A DNA stretch of 64,000 nt from Bacillota bacterium. Lineage in GTDB: Bacteria; Bacillota; Clostridia; Lachnospirales; Lachnospiraceae. Positions 14,462 through 23,443 of the stretch are shown one piece after another. Each line of letters starts with the position of its first letter. The stretch's first letter is position 1. Location of the stretch: NCBI GenBank assembly GCA_023402845.1, contig JAEYFP010000066.1, positions 1 to 64,000 on the forward strand. The letters run 5' to 3'. The position numbers and the translations under genes are program-made. Under the pieces are notes generated by a model. The model did not search any database. It was not told where the DNA came from and saw only the letters and a program-made list of their open reading frames with translations.

Positions 14462-15294
14462 GAATACAACATCGATGGATCAGAATTGTATTGACCGTCT
14501 TATTCGGTATTTGTGCGCTTACTTCGGTTTATCCGCTGTTTTGGATGTTTCTCAACTCCTTTAAGGATACGGCGGAAATTATGACGGGAAGCTCCTTTGG
14601 ACTGCCGTCCTTTTGGAAGCTTGAGAATTATACGGATGCACTATTTAATAGAAACATCCTGAAATATTTTATGAACAGCATTCTTGTTACCGGCTTTACG
14701 CTGCTTTTGACTGTTGTTTCGTCAACGATGCTGGCTTATGCACTGACAAGAATGCGTTGGAAATGGGCGGGTAAAATCAACCGTCTGGTCGCGCTTGGAA
14801 TTCTTCTGCCGTCCCAGATTGTCATTGTTCCTATTTTTATGATGCTCAGAAGCCTGCATTTAATTAATAGTCCGATTTCTCTCATTCTTACGATATCGGC
14901 ATTTAATATTGCGATGGCAACGCTGATGGCCTGCAGCTTTATGAAAGGAATTCCATATGAGATGGAGGAAGCGGCGGTTATGGACGGCGCAGGAATTTTT
15001 ACGATTCTGTTTAAAATTATTGTACCGATCATACGTCCGGCTATTGCGACGATGTGTATCAACACCTTTATTAACAGCTGGAATGAATTCATTTATGCCC
15101 TGGTGTTAGTGAACGGGGATCAGAACAAAACGCTGCCGATTGCATTGATGAATTACTCTTCTGGGAAATACGGAACAGATTATGGCGGAATGTTTGCGGC
15201 AATGGTGATTACGAGTATTCTTCCGATTTTGCTGTTTGTATTTTTCAGTAATCAGGTAGAAAAGACTTTTTCGGCAGGGGCAATTTTAAAATAG
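14458..15294 (+). CDS. Sugar ABC transporter permease (MalG/UgpE type)
   Basis: 278 residues with six predicted membrane helices. The EAA loop reads MEEAAVMDGAGIF near residue 170. A conserved NSW-NEF segment follows in the fifth helix region. It overlaps the first permease by 4 nt and is followed 18 nt later by the ADP-ribosylglycohydrolase-family gene, so all belong to one transcript. It is the partner subunit of the CUT1 importer. Confidence 0.93.
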   Translation: MRIQHRWIRIVLTVLFGICALTSVYPLFWMFLNSFKDTAEIMTGSSFGLPSFWKLENYTDALFNRNILKYFMNSILVTGFTLLLTVVSSTMLAYALTRMRWKWAGKINRLVALGILLPSQIVIVPIFMMLRSLHLINSPISLILTISAFNIAMATLMACSFMKGIPYEMEEAAVMDGAGIFTILFKIIVPIIRPAIATMCINTFINSWNEFIYALVLVNGDQNKTLPIALMNYSSGKYGTDYGGMFAAMVITSILPILLFVFFSNQVEKTFSAGAILK

Positions 15295-15312
15295 ACAGGA
15301 GGCTGTTAAGAT

Positions 15313-17214
15313 ATGCAGATAACGTATCAGAATTATTTGGATAAAGTGTATGGGGGCTGGCTGGGTAAATGTCTGGGAGGAGCCGCCGGAGCTCCGGTGG
15401 AAGGATTTAAGAAATTGATCTCCTATGAGCATTACAGTCAGGTGATCAGGACGGATCTTCCGAATGACGATTTGGATTTACAGCTTTTATGGCTGGAAGT
15501 CCTGAAAAAAAAGGGACCTTATATCAGCTCGAAGGATTTGGCGGATGCATGGAATGCGCAGTGCTGGTATCCATTCAGCGAATACGGCATCTTTTTAAAG
15601 AATTATGAAAGAGGGATTATGCCGCCCTACAGCGGTTCCTTTAACAATCCTGTTTTTCAGGAGGGAGAGGGCTGTCCGATCCGGTCTGAAATCTGGGGAA
15701 TGGTTTTTCCGGGCGAACCCGGTCTTGCCTCCCAATATGCACATATGGATGCGGTAGTTGACCATGCAAAGGCATCCGACTGGATTGAACAATATTACTC
15801 GGCAATGGAGGCGGAAGCATTTTTTACGGAGGATGTGCAAGCCCTGATTACAGACCAGCTTCCCTATCTTCCGGCAGGTACCGATGCGAGGAATTGTGTG
15901 GAATTGATGCTGTCTGTTTATCGGGAGGATCAACATGACTGGAAGCGGGCAAGAAAGAAATTAATGAGAAAATTCGCTCATTTTGATTTTACCAATGCAA
16001 TTACCAATCTTGGGATTGTCATTTTGGCTCTTTTGTATGGAAACGGAGATCTGGATCATACAATTAATATTGCATTTCGATGCGGGTATGACACGGACTG
16101 CACCTGCGCTACGGCAGGAGCGCTCCTTGGCATTGTATTGGGGGCCGGAATGATTCCGGATGAATTAAAGCAGATGGCCGGTTCCGATTTTGTAATCGGT
16201 ATTGCGGTTGACCGAAAAAATAATTCCATTTATGAGCTTGCAAAGGAAACCTGTCAGGTTGGATTAGGAATTGATCGATTAAATGGAAGGCGGATTATTC
16301 AAATCCCGGAAACTATAGAGATTTTGGACTACATACAAAAAAGAGAAGCAATTACTATTACCGCAGACTATCAGGGAAAGCCGTCAATCGGAGCAGATGA
16401 CTGCTGCAAAATAAAAATTACAGTAAAAAACAATACGGACAGCAGAGCAGAAGAGCGGCTGATCATCAGTGGTCTTCCGGAGGGCTTTTTGCTTTCCGAT
16501 AATCACGTGCTTGTGATGCTGCCTGCAGGAGAAGAGCGTGCAGTGGAATTTACCTTCAGAACAGGGGAGGAGCTAAAGACCTTGGCAGAAAAAAATATTC
16601 TGAGGGTGTCGTTTGGCCAGGCGTCGGCCGGATTTGGAATTGCCGGGGCTGGCATATGGGAAGCGGTTGGGCCATATTTTGAGGCTCTGGAAAAGAAAGA
16701 TCCGGAAGGGATGCCCTCTCCCCATGGAGCAGGCTGTGATCTGCCCACATTGGAATGCATGGTGAATAATGCCGTTTATTTAGATAAAACCTATCTGAAT
16801 GAAGAAAATTTTTCGGCTGCATTTGCTGAGGAAGACAAAGAGCTGATAAATGCCTATGAGGATCTGATGCCCTTGGATGAAGTGTTCACCTTTAAAGGCC
16901 AGGGCTGCCTCTATTTAAAGCAGACGCTCAAAGTAAAAGAAAATCGTGACGTGTGGGTCGTAATTGGCAATAATGACGGCTTTGCACTTTGGATCAATCA
17001 AGAGCAGGTAATGCAAAAGGATGAAATCCGTTTGTGGACACCGTACAATAATTATAAAATTGTACACCTGAACAAGGGAGATAATGAAATTGTGCTCAAG
17101 CTTCTTCGAAGGACGGAAAGCCTGAAATTCAGTATTGGATTCCGGAAGTTTGAAGGCGAACATTTTCATAGAAAAAGATGGTATACGGATATGGAATATG
17201 TTGTTAAAAAATAA
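15313..17214 (+). CDS. ADP-ribosylglycohydrolase family protein with C-terminal beta domains
   Basis: 633 residues, about twice the length of a simple DraG-type enzyme. Residues 1-340 carry the family signatures: GGWLGKCLGGAAGAPVEG, the acidic NDDLDLQ (~52-58) and GYDTDCTCATAGALLG (~257-272), where Asp residues bind the two metal ions. Residues 345-430 look like an Ig-like/NEW3 module (ITVKNNTDS...LPAGEE). The last ~120 residues look like a PA14- or jelly-roll-like module (NNDGFALWINQEQV). No signal peptide is seen, so it acts in the cytosol. Co-transcription with an importer suggests it cleaves an imported glycosidic or ribosyl compound rather than reversing protein ADP-ribosylation. Confidence 0.88.
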   Translation: MQITYQNYLDKVYGGWLGKCLGGAAGAPVEGFKKLISYEHYSQVIRTDLPNDDLDLQLLWLEVLKKKGPYISSKDLADAWNAQCWYPFSEYGIFLKNYERGIMPPYSGSFNNPVFQEGEGCPIRSEIWGMVFPGEPGLASQYAHMDAVVDHAKASDWIEQYYSAMEAEAFFTEDVQALITDQLPYLPAGTDARNCVELMLSVYREDQHDWKRARKKLMRKFAHFDFTNAITNLGIVILALLYGNGDLDHTINIAFRCGYDTDCTCATAGALLGIVLGAGMIPDELKQMAGSDFVIGIAVDRKNNSIYELAKETCQVGLGIDRLNGRRIIQIPETIEILDYIQKREAITITADYQGKPSIGADDCCKIKITVKNNTDSRAEERLIISGLPEGFLLSDNHVLVMLPAGEERAVEFTFRTGEELKTLAEKNILRVSFGQASAGFGIAGAGIWEAVGPYFEALEKKDPEGMPSPHGAGCDLPTLECMVNNAVYLDKTYLNEENFSAAFAEEDKELINAYEDLMPLDEVFTFKGQGCLYLKQTLKVKENRDVWVVIGNNDGFALWINQEQVMQKDEIRLWTPYNNYKIVHLNKGDNEIVLKLLRRTESLKFSIGFRKFEGEHFHRKRWYTDMEYVVKK

Positions 17215-17273
17215 TGTAAAAACTACTTGCTACCGGCAAACAGATGGGTTATCCTAATACAAGGGTGATTATC

Positions 17274-17747
17274 ATGGAGTCATGTAATGTAAAAGTCGTA
17301 GAGGGAAGCCCCTATACGGAGGAAATCAAGCAGCTGATTACAGAATATACGAAGTTTCTGAATAGGGATCTTAACTTTCAGCATTTGCAGGAGGAATTGT
17401 CGGATCTGAAAATGAAATATACAAAACCAAACGGGGCGCTGTTTGCCGCGGTGGCTGAAAATGGAGAGGTGGCCGGTTGTGTGGCATTCTATCATCACAG
17501 CACTGTTCGATGCGAAATGAAGCGGCTTTATGTGAAGCCTGAATTTCGCAAGGCAAACATCGGACGGCGGCTGATTGAAGCTATTATTTTGGCTGCAAGA
17601 CAGGATGGCTATCAGGAAATGGTGCTCGATACGATCAAGCCGCTCAGGAGTGCCATTCATTTGTATCGGGAGTATGGATTTGAGGAAATTCCGGCCTACT
17701 ATCATAATCCGATGGAGGACGTGGTCTACATGAAGCTGGATGTATAG
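17274..17747 (+). CDS. GNAT family N-acetyltransferase
   Basis: 157 residues. The start at MESCNVKVVEG follows AAGGGTG by 7 nt. The acetyl-CoA binding loop is KPEFRKANIGRRLIEA near residue 92. The arrangement (MKRLYV strand, then ARQDGYQEMVLDT) is typical of GNAT proteins of unclear substrate. It lies 59 bp behind the glycohydrolase gene, with no terminator seen between, so it is probably the next gene of that operon. Confidence 0.85.
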   Translation: MESCNVKVVEGSPYTEEIKQLITEYTKFLNRDLNFQHLQEELSDLKMKYTKPNGALFAAVAENGEVAGCVAFYHHSTVRCEMKRLYVKPEFRKANIGRRLIEAIILAARQDGYQEMVLDTIKPLRSAIHLYREYGFEEIPAYYHNPMEDVVYMKLDV

Positions 17748-17815
17748 AATCACTTATCAATAATAAAAGAAATCCGGTATTCGGTAGAGTGGTATCGGCA
17801 AAAAGGAGGAACAGT

Positions 17816-18106
17816 ATGATCAGACATATTGTAATGTGGAAATTCAAAGAGAACACAAAAAAGGAAATGCAGGAATTTTTGGACGGCTTGATGGGACTTA
17901 AGGGGCAGATCGAAGTGATTCGTCATATGGAGACGGGGGTCAGCGTAAACAGCGATAACAGCTATGATGCCGTGCTTGTCTGCGATTTTGATTCAACAGA
18001 GGATTTGAAGAGCTACCAAAATGATCCCAGACATTTAAAGGTTGCCGGTTTGTGCAAGGAAATCCGCATATCCAGAGCCGATGTCGACTATGAAATAGAA
18101 GGCTAG
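17816..18106 (+). CDS. Dabb (stress-responsive A/B barrel) family protein
   Basis: 96 residues beginning MIRHIVMWKFKE, the usual start of Dabb proteins, with the later FDSTEDLKSYQNDPRH segment in which the paired residues contribute to the dimeric alpha/beta barrel. AAAAAGGAGG is 6 nt upstream. These small proteins act as cyclases, monooxygenases or binding proteins; the role here is unknown. It is followed by a terminator at 18176-18220 and is probably the last gene of the importer operon. Confidence 0.85.
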   Translation: MIRHIVMWKFKENTKKEMQEFLDGLMGLKGQIEVIRHMETGVSVNSDNSYDAVLVCDFDSTEDLKSYQNDPRHLKVAGLCKEIRISRADVDYEIEG

Positions 18107-18175
18107 TATATGACAATTATAATCTGCTAAGTTGACAAATGTCAGGTTGTAAACAGAGAAAGACTGGATTAAAAT

Positions 18176-18220
18176 TTAGATAGCTTCCTGTGCCGTATGG
18201 CCGGGGGCTGTCTAATTTTT
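18176..18220 (+). terminator. Intrinsic terminator of the importer operon
   Basis: Stem TTAGATAGC / GCTGTCTAA with an inner GCC / GGC pairing, then a run of T. Repeat R1 copy 3 begins right after the T tract. Confidence 0.75.
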
Positions 18221-18222
18221 TT

Positions 18223-18347
18223 GTTATATAGGAAATTCCTTCGGATTTCCTATATAACAAAATATTATGCGCAGCTACGCGCGCGGAACAAAAGCTGCGC
18301 TGTCGGAGTAAATGATCGCGAGAGTGGGCGAAGCACACTTTTGTTCT
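18223..18347 (+). repeat. Dispersed structured repeat R1, copy 3
   Basis: Best-formed copy. The first hairpin has 13 perfect pairs (TTATATAGGAAAT / ATTTCCTATATAA), then the GC palindrome, then GAACAAAAGCTGCGC paired with GCACACTTTTGTTC. It follows the terminator T tract without a gap and ends 48 bp before the esterase start. Confidence 0.88.
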
Positions 18348-18395
18348 GTAGGATGCAAAATGTCAAGGATGTTCTATCATATGGGGGATGGGCGA

Positions 18396-19334
18396 ATGGG
18401 AGAGCGATTCAGGAAACATAAGGTTCTATTTGCAGCGTTGTATGCAGTGCTGCTGTTTGTGCTGTGGCATGGTTTTCAAAAAATAAAAAATACGTCAGAT
18501 CTTATGGTCTATACAGAAACGCAGACGGAGGAAAGCGCGGATGCAGACGAAAAGGTGAAATTTACAGGGAATAGCGGGATTGAATTTGACATTGGGAATA
18601 CGGTGGAAAAGAAGCTTTGGACGCAGACGACAATTTATCCTAATAATATTCCGGATACATTTGTTATTGACGTATGTCTGCCGGAGGATTATGACGAACG
18701 CATTTCCTATCCGGTCGTGTACCTGACAGATTGTTATTGGCGCCGGGAGGATTATAAAAAAATCAGGAACCTGTATCAATCGGGGAAAACAAAAGAATTT
18801 ATTTTAGTAGGGATCGGATATCCCGACGATTATGATTTTGATACAATCAGGTCCCGTGAGTTGATTGATGATCCGGACAGCTTCCTTTCCTTGATTGTTA
18901 ACGGGATTATGCCCTATGCGGAAAGCAGTTATAACATTGATGCTGCGGACAGAACGTTCTGCGGAGCTTCCTACGGCGGCTATTTTATGCTATACAGTCT
19001 GTTTCAGAGTGACGGCATTACAGAGGATGTCTTTAAGAATTATATACTTGCCAGCCCGACTTTTCAGAAAAAGAGCTACGGACAGTATCTGGCTGCTTAT
19101 GAAGAAGATTACCGAAACCGCGGAAACACTGATCTAAATGCGAATGTCTATATGACTGTAGGCGCAGAAGAGAGTTTTTATTTTGTCGAGTCCTTCGGTG
19201 ATTTTATTGAACAGCTTGATAGCCGGGATTACAGCGGACTGAATGTGACCTCCAAAGTTTACGAGGGAAAGGAGCATTACACGGTCTGGGTACCGACGCT
19301 GCTGGAAGGACTTGAAATGTATCTTTCTAAATAA
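18396..19334 (+). CDS. Membrane-anchored alpha/beta-hydrolase (esterase D-like)
   Basis: 312 residues. One N-terminal membrane helix at about 11-27 serves as signal anchor, placing the enzyme outside the cell. The hydrolase domain has strand YPVVYLTD, nucleophile elbow GASYGGY and a late KEHYTVW carrying the probable catalytic His. It resembles the esterase family that includes enterochelin esterases and feruloyl esterases. The start at ATG 18396 follows GGGGGATGG; earlier in-frame ATGs lie close to or inside repeat R1 and lack a good ribosome site. It is monocistronic. Confidence 0.82.
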   Translation: MGERFRKHKVLFAALYAVLLFVLWHGFQKIKNTSDLMVYTETQTEESADADEKVKFTGNSGIEFDIGNTVEKKLWTQTTIYPNNIPDTFVIDVCLPEDYDERISYPVVYLTDCYWRREDYKKIRNLYQSGKTKEFILVGIGYPDDYDFDTIRSRELIDDPDSFLSLIVNGIMPYAESSYNIDAADRTFCGASYGGYFMLYSLFQSDGITEDVFKNYILASPTFQKKSYGQYLAAYEEDYRNRGNTDLNANVYMTVGAEESFYFVESFGDFIEQLDSRDYSGLNVTSKVYEGKEHYTVWVPTLLEGLEMYLSK

Positions 19335-19390
19335 TTATACAGATTTTAACTATACAAAATCGAGATTCTTGTGCTATACTCATAGATAAG

Positions 19391-19422
19391 CGCAAACAGG
19401 CAGGGGTGACTGTCTGTTTGCG
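19391..19422 (+). promoter_or_regulatory. Leader hairpin ahead of azlCD
   Basis: Inverted repeat CGCAAACAGGCAG / CTGTCTGTTTGCG (one mismatch) with a 6-nt loop, 35 bp before the azlC start. A TATACT -10-like hexamer lies at 19375-19380. It could be a regulatory leader or a weak terminator. Confidence 0.5.
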
Positions 19423-19456
19423 TTATATTTACGAAGGAAATTGGAGCAATGATGCA

Positions 19457-20170
19457 ATGAGCAAACGAAGAAAAACGGCGACACAGGCACTTAAAGCGGC
19501 GTTCCCATATACAATCCCGATTTTTGCTGGCTTTTGGTTTTTGGGACTGACCTACGGAATCTATATGCATGCTTCCGGCTTCAGCTTTTTATATCCGATG
19601 TTTATGAGCGTACTTATTTTTGGCGGTTCTCTGGAATTTGTAGCGGTGAACCTGCTTCTGGGTGCATTCAATCCTCTGCAGGCGTTTACGATGACATTGA
19701 TGATCCAGGCGCGTCATCTGTTTTACGGGATTTCCATGCTGGATAAATTTAAGGATACGGGCTGGAAAAAGCCATACTTGATTTTTGGCATGTGCGACGA
19801 GAGCTTTTCAATTAATTACACGGCAGAAATACCGGAAAATATCGATCCGGGCTGGTTTATGTTCTGGGTCACGGCGCTTAATCATTTTTATTGGTTTTTC
19901 GGCTCGACTCTCGGCGGGGTACTAGGTCAATTTTTAAAATTCAATACAGATGGTCTGGAATTTGTTATGACTGCGATGTTTACCGTGATTTTTCTCGAAC
20001 AGTGGATGAAGGAAAAAAAACATTTTTCGGCGCTGATCGGAATTGGCTGTGCACTGCTTTGCCTGATTCTGTTTGATTCGGAAGATTTCATGATCCCGAC
20101 GATGGTTGCAATACTTGGGTTTCTGACGGTCTGCAGGAAGCCGATTGAAAAGGGAGGTGGCGCCGCATGA
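19457..20170 (+). CDS. azlC: Branched-chain amino acid exporter, large subunit
   Basis: 237 residues, multi-spanning, with the AzlC signatures PIFAGFWFLGLTYG and IQARHLFYGISML. With AzlD it exports branched-chain amino acids and analogues across the membrane. The start ATG 19457 is chosen because it begins the conserved MSKRRKTATQALKAAFP and lies 10 nt after GGAG. The stop overlaps the azlD start by 4 nt. The leader hairpin at 19391 may control the pair. Confidence 0.92.
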   Translation: MSKRRKTATQALKAAFPYTIPIFAGFWFLGLTYGIYMHASGFSFLYPMFMSVLIFGGSLEFVAVNLLLGAFNPLQAFTMTLMIQARHLFYGISMLDKFKDTGWKKPYLIFGMCDESFSINYTAEIPENIDPGWFMFWVTALNHFYWFFGSTLGGVLGQFLKFNTDGLEFVMTAMFTVIFLEQWMKEKKHFSALIGIGCALLCLILFDSEDFMIPTMVAILGFLTVCRKPIEKGGGAA

Positions 20171-20502
20171 CGACGATGACATTGACACAGCAGATCATAA
20201 CTATCGCAGTCTGTATTTTAGGGACGATGCTGACGCGGTTTCTCCCATTTTTCATCTTTTCAGGGAAAAAACCGGCGCCCTCCTATGTGCAGTATCTCGG
20301 GAAGGCGCTGCCGTCTGCAATTTTTGGTATGCTGATTATTTATTGCTTAAAGGATGTCAGTGTGTTTACGGGTACGCGTGCCGTTCCTGAACTGATTTCG
20401 ATCGCAGTTGTTGTGGGGCTGCACCTTTGGAGAAGACAGATGCTTTTGTCCATTGCAGGCGGAACGGTATGCTATATGCTGCTGATACAATTTTTGTTCT
20501 AA
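20167..20502 (+). CDS. azlD: Branched-chain amino acid exporter, small subunit
   Basis: 111 residues with about four membrane helices. It contains the AzlD hallmark GTMLTRFLPFFIF and LGKALPSAIFGMLIIY. Translation is coupled to azlC through the ATGA overlap with GGAGGTGG just upstream. It is the required partner of AzlC. Confidence 0.92.
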   Translation: MTTMTLTQQIITIAVCILGTMLTRFLPFFIFSGKKPAPSYVQYLGKALPSAIFGMLIIYCLKDVSVFTGTRAVPELISIAVVVGLHLWRRQMLLSIAGGTVCYMLLIQFLF

Positions 20503-20526
20503 ATTGAAATAGGAAAGGGGTACCTG

Positions 20527-21255
20527 ATGAAAAATGCAATCGAAATAAAAGGACTGGGTAAAAACTATCGGGATTTTTCGCTGAAGGATATCAGTTTCAG
20601 TTTGCCGGAGGGAAGCATTCTGGGGCTTGTCGGGGAAAACGGTGCAGGAAAAAGCACGACGATCAATCTGATCATGAATGCAATTTCCCGTGACAGCGGT
20701 ACGGTTACTGTGCTTGGAACAGATAATCAATCGAAGGACTTTTTGCAGGTGAAGGAGGATATTGGCGTTGTACTGGATGAGGCCTATTTTCCGGCGGTCA
20801 TTTCTGCCGCAAACGTCAACTCGATCATGAAATATACCTATCGAAACTGGAATGAGCAGGAATACTTTTTATATCTGAAAAAATTTGATCTGCCGCAAAA
20901 GAAGATGTTTAAGGACTATTCCAGAGGAATGAAAATGAAGCTGGCGATTGCTGTGGCCTTATCACACGGTTCGCGGCTTTTGGTGTTGGATGAGGCAACA
21001 AGCGGACTGGACCCAATTGTTCGGGAAGAGATACTGGATATTTTCAAGGAGTTTTCCGCAAATGCGGAACACTCTATTCTGCTGTCCTCCCACATCGTCA
21101 GCGACCTGGAGAAGCTCTGTGACTATATCGCATTTATCCACAAGGGAAAGCTGCTGTTCTGTGAGAAAAAGGAAAAGCTGCTCGAGGATTATGCGCTGTC
21201 GGAGCATACGACGCTCGAGGATATTATTCTGTTTATGGCAAGGAAAGGAGAATAG
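20527..21255 (+). CDS. ABC transporter ATP-binding protein
   Basis: 242 residues. Walker A GENGAGKST (~residue 38), signature YSRGMKMKL (~133), Walker B LLVLDEATSGLDP, and a D-loop and H-loop (LSSHIVSDLE). It resembles the ATPases of GntR-linked exporters (YtrB/YhaQ-like). The permease gene starts after a single base, so the two form one exporter. It starts 24 bp behind azlD, with AGGAAAGGGG as ribosome site, and probably continues that transcript. Confidence 0.9.
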   Translation: MKNAIEIKGLGKNYRDFSLKDISFSLPEGSILGLVGENGAGKSTTINLIMNAISRDSGTVTVLGTDNQSKDFLQVKEDIGVVLDEAYFPAVISAANVNSIMKYTYRNWNEQEYFLYLKKFDLPQKKMFKDYSRGMKMKLAIAVALSHGSRLLVLDEATSGLDPIVREEILDIFKEFSANAEHSILLSSHIVSDLEKLCDYIAFIHKGKLLFCEKKEKLLEDYALSEHTTLEDIILFMARKGE

Positions 21256-21256
21256 C

Positions 21257-21883
21257 ATGAAGGCGTTATTAATTAAGGACTTCTATATGTTGATTAAGCA
21301 GATGAAGACTTTTATCATCCTCATTCTGGTCTTTGCGATTATGCCCGGCACCTCTGTGACGGCATTTGCAATCGTCTACTCCGCAATGATTCCTATGACG
21401 GCAATTGCTTATGACGAGGGATGCAAATGGAACCGGTTTGCAGCGATGATGCCCTATTCCGTAAAAATTCTTGTATTTGAAAAATATTTATTCGGCTATA
21501 TCATGGTCGTTCTTGCGGCGATTCTTTCCGCGCTGTCGGAGTTGATTTCGGGTCTTGTGACAGGAGAAGGATTCAGCGTCGAAAAGCTCACGGTCATCAT
21601 GGCGGTTGTTTGTGTTGCCTTGATCATGCAGGCTTTGAATCTTCCGTTTATTTATAAGCTTGGTGTGGAAAAGGGCCGTTTTGTATATCTGGCATTTTTT
21701 GTTCTTGTATTCGCTGTTCTGGGATTGTTCGAAATAAATACGGTGCCTGTGATCGGTATGCTGCCGAATATTCAAATCAGCATTCTGCTTTTGGGACTGC
21801 TTCTTTTGGCTGTGACAATTATTTGTAATGTGGGCTCCGTTTTGTTGTCCGCACGGTTTTATGAAAAGAAAAACTACCAATAA
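21257..21883 (+). CDS. ABC-2 type transporter permease
   Basis: 208 residues, start at ATG 21257 with AGGAAAGGAG 6 nt upstream; a longer in-frame extension lies inside the ATPase gene and is not real. Six membrane helices are visible, the first near residue 18. It resembles ABC2_membrane_5 proteins, which pair with short ATPases in exporters often linked to antibiotic or cell-envelope stress. The substrate is unknown. Confidence 0.82.
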   Translation: MKALLIKDFYMLIKQMKTFIILILVFAIMPGTSVTAFAIVYSAMIPMTAIAYDEGCKWNRFAAMMPYSVKILVFEKYLFGYIMVVLAAILSALSELISGLVTGEGFSVEKLTVIMAVVCVALIMQALNLPFIYKLGVEKGRFVYLAFFVLVFAVLGLFEINTVPVIGMLPNIQISILLLGLLLLAVTIICNVGSVLLSARFYEKKNYQ

Positions 21884-21907
21884 TACAGTTGCGGGAGGAA
21901 AGTGCTT

Positions 21908-22528
21908 TTGAATGCAGTGACAATCGTTTTATTGGCGGTCGGCCTTGCGATGGACGCATTTGCGGTAGCTGTCTGCAAAGGGCTTGCCATGCAGAAGATT
22001 ACGGTGAGAAAATGTCTGGTCGTCGGCGCATGGTTTGGTATTTTTCAGGCGCTGATGCCATTTACCGGCTATCTGCTGGGTACCCGGTTTGAACGGCTTA
22101 TCGTGACCGCAGCACCCTGGGCGGCGTTTGGACTGCTCGGATTCATCGGAGCAATGATGATTTGGGAGGCTCTGAGTGAAAAAGAGGAATGCGGTTGTGA
22201 GTGCGGCTCCCTGCAGAATGAGAGCGATATTCTTTCCATAAAAGAAATGTTTATGCTGGCCGTAGCAACGAGTATCGATGCGATGGCGGTAGGGGTGACG
22301 TTTGCGTGTGTACCGGTTACCATCGTGCGTGAGGGTGCCCGTCTGACCAATACGCTGCTGGCCTGCGGGACGATCGGTGTGATCACGTGTCTGCTCTCGA
22401 TCCTCGGCGTGAAGATTGGAAATGTGTTTGGTACAAAATATCAAAAGCGCGCAGTGCTTTCGGGCGGAATTCTGCTTGTGCTGCTTGGAATTAAAACATT
22501 GTTCGAGAGTATTCCCGGTTTTTTTTAA
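21908..22528 (+). CDS. mntP: Manganese efflux pump
   Basis: 206 residues with six membrane helices in two homologous halves. The conserved acidic motifs are LAVGLAMDAFAVAV and ATSIDAMAVGVTF. MntP exports Mn2+ when it is in excess. The start is taken as TTG 21908, 8 nt after GGGAGGA; a GTG at 21902 is too close to the ribosome site. A Cys-containing loop (ECGCECG, ~residues 97-103) lies between the halves, as in other clostridial members. No yybP-ykoY riboswitch is visible in the short 24-bp gap. Confidence 0.92.
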   Translation: MNAVTIVLLAVGLAMDAFAVAVCKGLAMQKITVRKCLVVGAWFGIFQALMPFTGYLLGTRFERLIVTAAPWAAFGLLGFIGAMMIWEALSEKEECGCECGSLQNESDILSIKEMFMLAVATSIDAMAVGVTFACVPVTIVREGARLTNTLLACGTIGVITCLLSILGVKIGNVFGTKYQKRAVLSGGILLVLLGIKTLFESIPGFF

Positions 22529-22551
22529 GGCTGTGAAAGGAGGATAAACAT

Positions 22552-23418
22552 ATGCATGAGATTATGGCGAAGGGAATCCTGTCGGCACAAAACGGAATGA
22601 ATGTTTATCGCGGCTGTCAGCATGGCTGTATTTATTGCGATGCAAGAAGCACCTGCTATCAGATGCGGCATGCTTTCGAGGATATCGAGGTTAAGAAAAA
22701 TGCGCCCGAGCTGTTAGAGGATGCGCTTAGACGGAAAAGAAAAAAATGTATGATTTCCACCGGTGCAATGACAGACCCATATATTCCGCTGGAAACAGAG
22801 CTTTGTATAACAAGGAAATGCCTGGAAATTATTGACCGTTATGGATTTGGCGTGGCAATTCAGACAAAATCAAATCGAATTATGCGGGATATAGACCTGC
22901 TCAAAAGTATTCATCAGAAATCCAAATGTGTTGTAGAAATGACATTGACGACTTACTCAGAGGAGCTGTGTAAAATCGTGGAACCGCATGTCTGCACGAC
23001 GAAGGAACGGTTTGAGGTACTGAAGGCTATGCAGGCAGAGGGCATTCCTACTGTTGTGTGGCTGAGTCCGATCTTACCTTATATTAATGATACGATGGAA
23101 AACATAGAAGGAATTCTGGATTATTGTGTCAAAGCAGGTGTCAAGGCGATCCTCTGCTTTGGAATCGGACTGACACTGCGGGAAGGGGACAGGGAATATT
23201 ATTACACAATGCTGGACAGGCACTTTCCGGGGCTGAAGGAGCGGTATATCCAAAACTACGGAAATGCTTATGAACTGAATTGCCCGGACAGTGAAGTACT
23301 GATGCGGCGCGTAAGGGATACCTGCAGGGAGCATGGAATTATGCTCGGTGTAGAGAATGTCTTTTCTTATCTGCATACATACGAGGGAAAAGGCTATGAA
23401 CAGATGTCCTTGTTTTGA
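22552..23418 (+). CDS. Radical SAM protein (SplB-like fold)
   Basis: 288 residues. The cluster motif is C22-QHG-C26-IY-C29, inside YRGCQHGCIYCDAR. A GAMTDPYIP motif and a TIM-barrel-like strand order follow (VAIQTKSNRI, VEMTLTT). The protein belongs to the spore-photoproduct-lyase-like radical SAM proteins of unknown substrate that are common in Clostridia. AAAGGAGG lies 10 nt upstream. It is possibly co-transcribed with mntP (23-bp gap). Confidence 0.87.
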   Translation: MHEIMAKGILSAQNGMNVYRGCQHGCIYCDARSTCYQMRHAFEDIEVKKNAPELLEDALRRKRKKCMISTGAMTDPYIPLETELCITRKCLEIIDRYGFGVAIQTKSNRIMRDIDLLKSIHQKSKCVVEMTLTTYSEELCKIVEPHVCTTKERFEVLKAMQAEGIPTVVWLSPILPYINDTMENIEGILDYCVKAGVKAILCFGIGLTLREGDREYYYTMLDRHFPGLKERYIQNYGNAYELNCPDSEVLMRRVRDTCREHGIMLGVENVFSYLHTYEGKGYEQMSLF

Positions 23419-23443
23419 TTTTAATTAAAATTGAGCAGACTCT

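Noticed and set aside
18312..18395. N-terminal extension of the esterase gene
   Set aside because: It begins inside R1 copy 3; the start at 18396 has the ribosome site and places the membrane anchor correctly.
20948..21256. 103-codon extension of the ABC-2 permease into the ATPase gene
   Set aside because: It overlaps a well-supported gene in another frame; ATG 21257 has a strong ribosome site.
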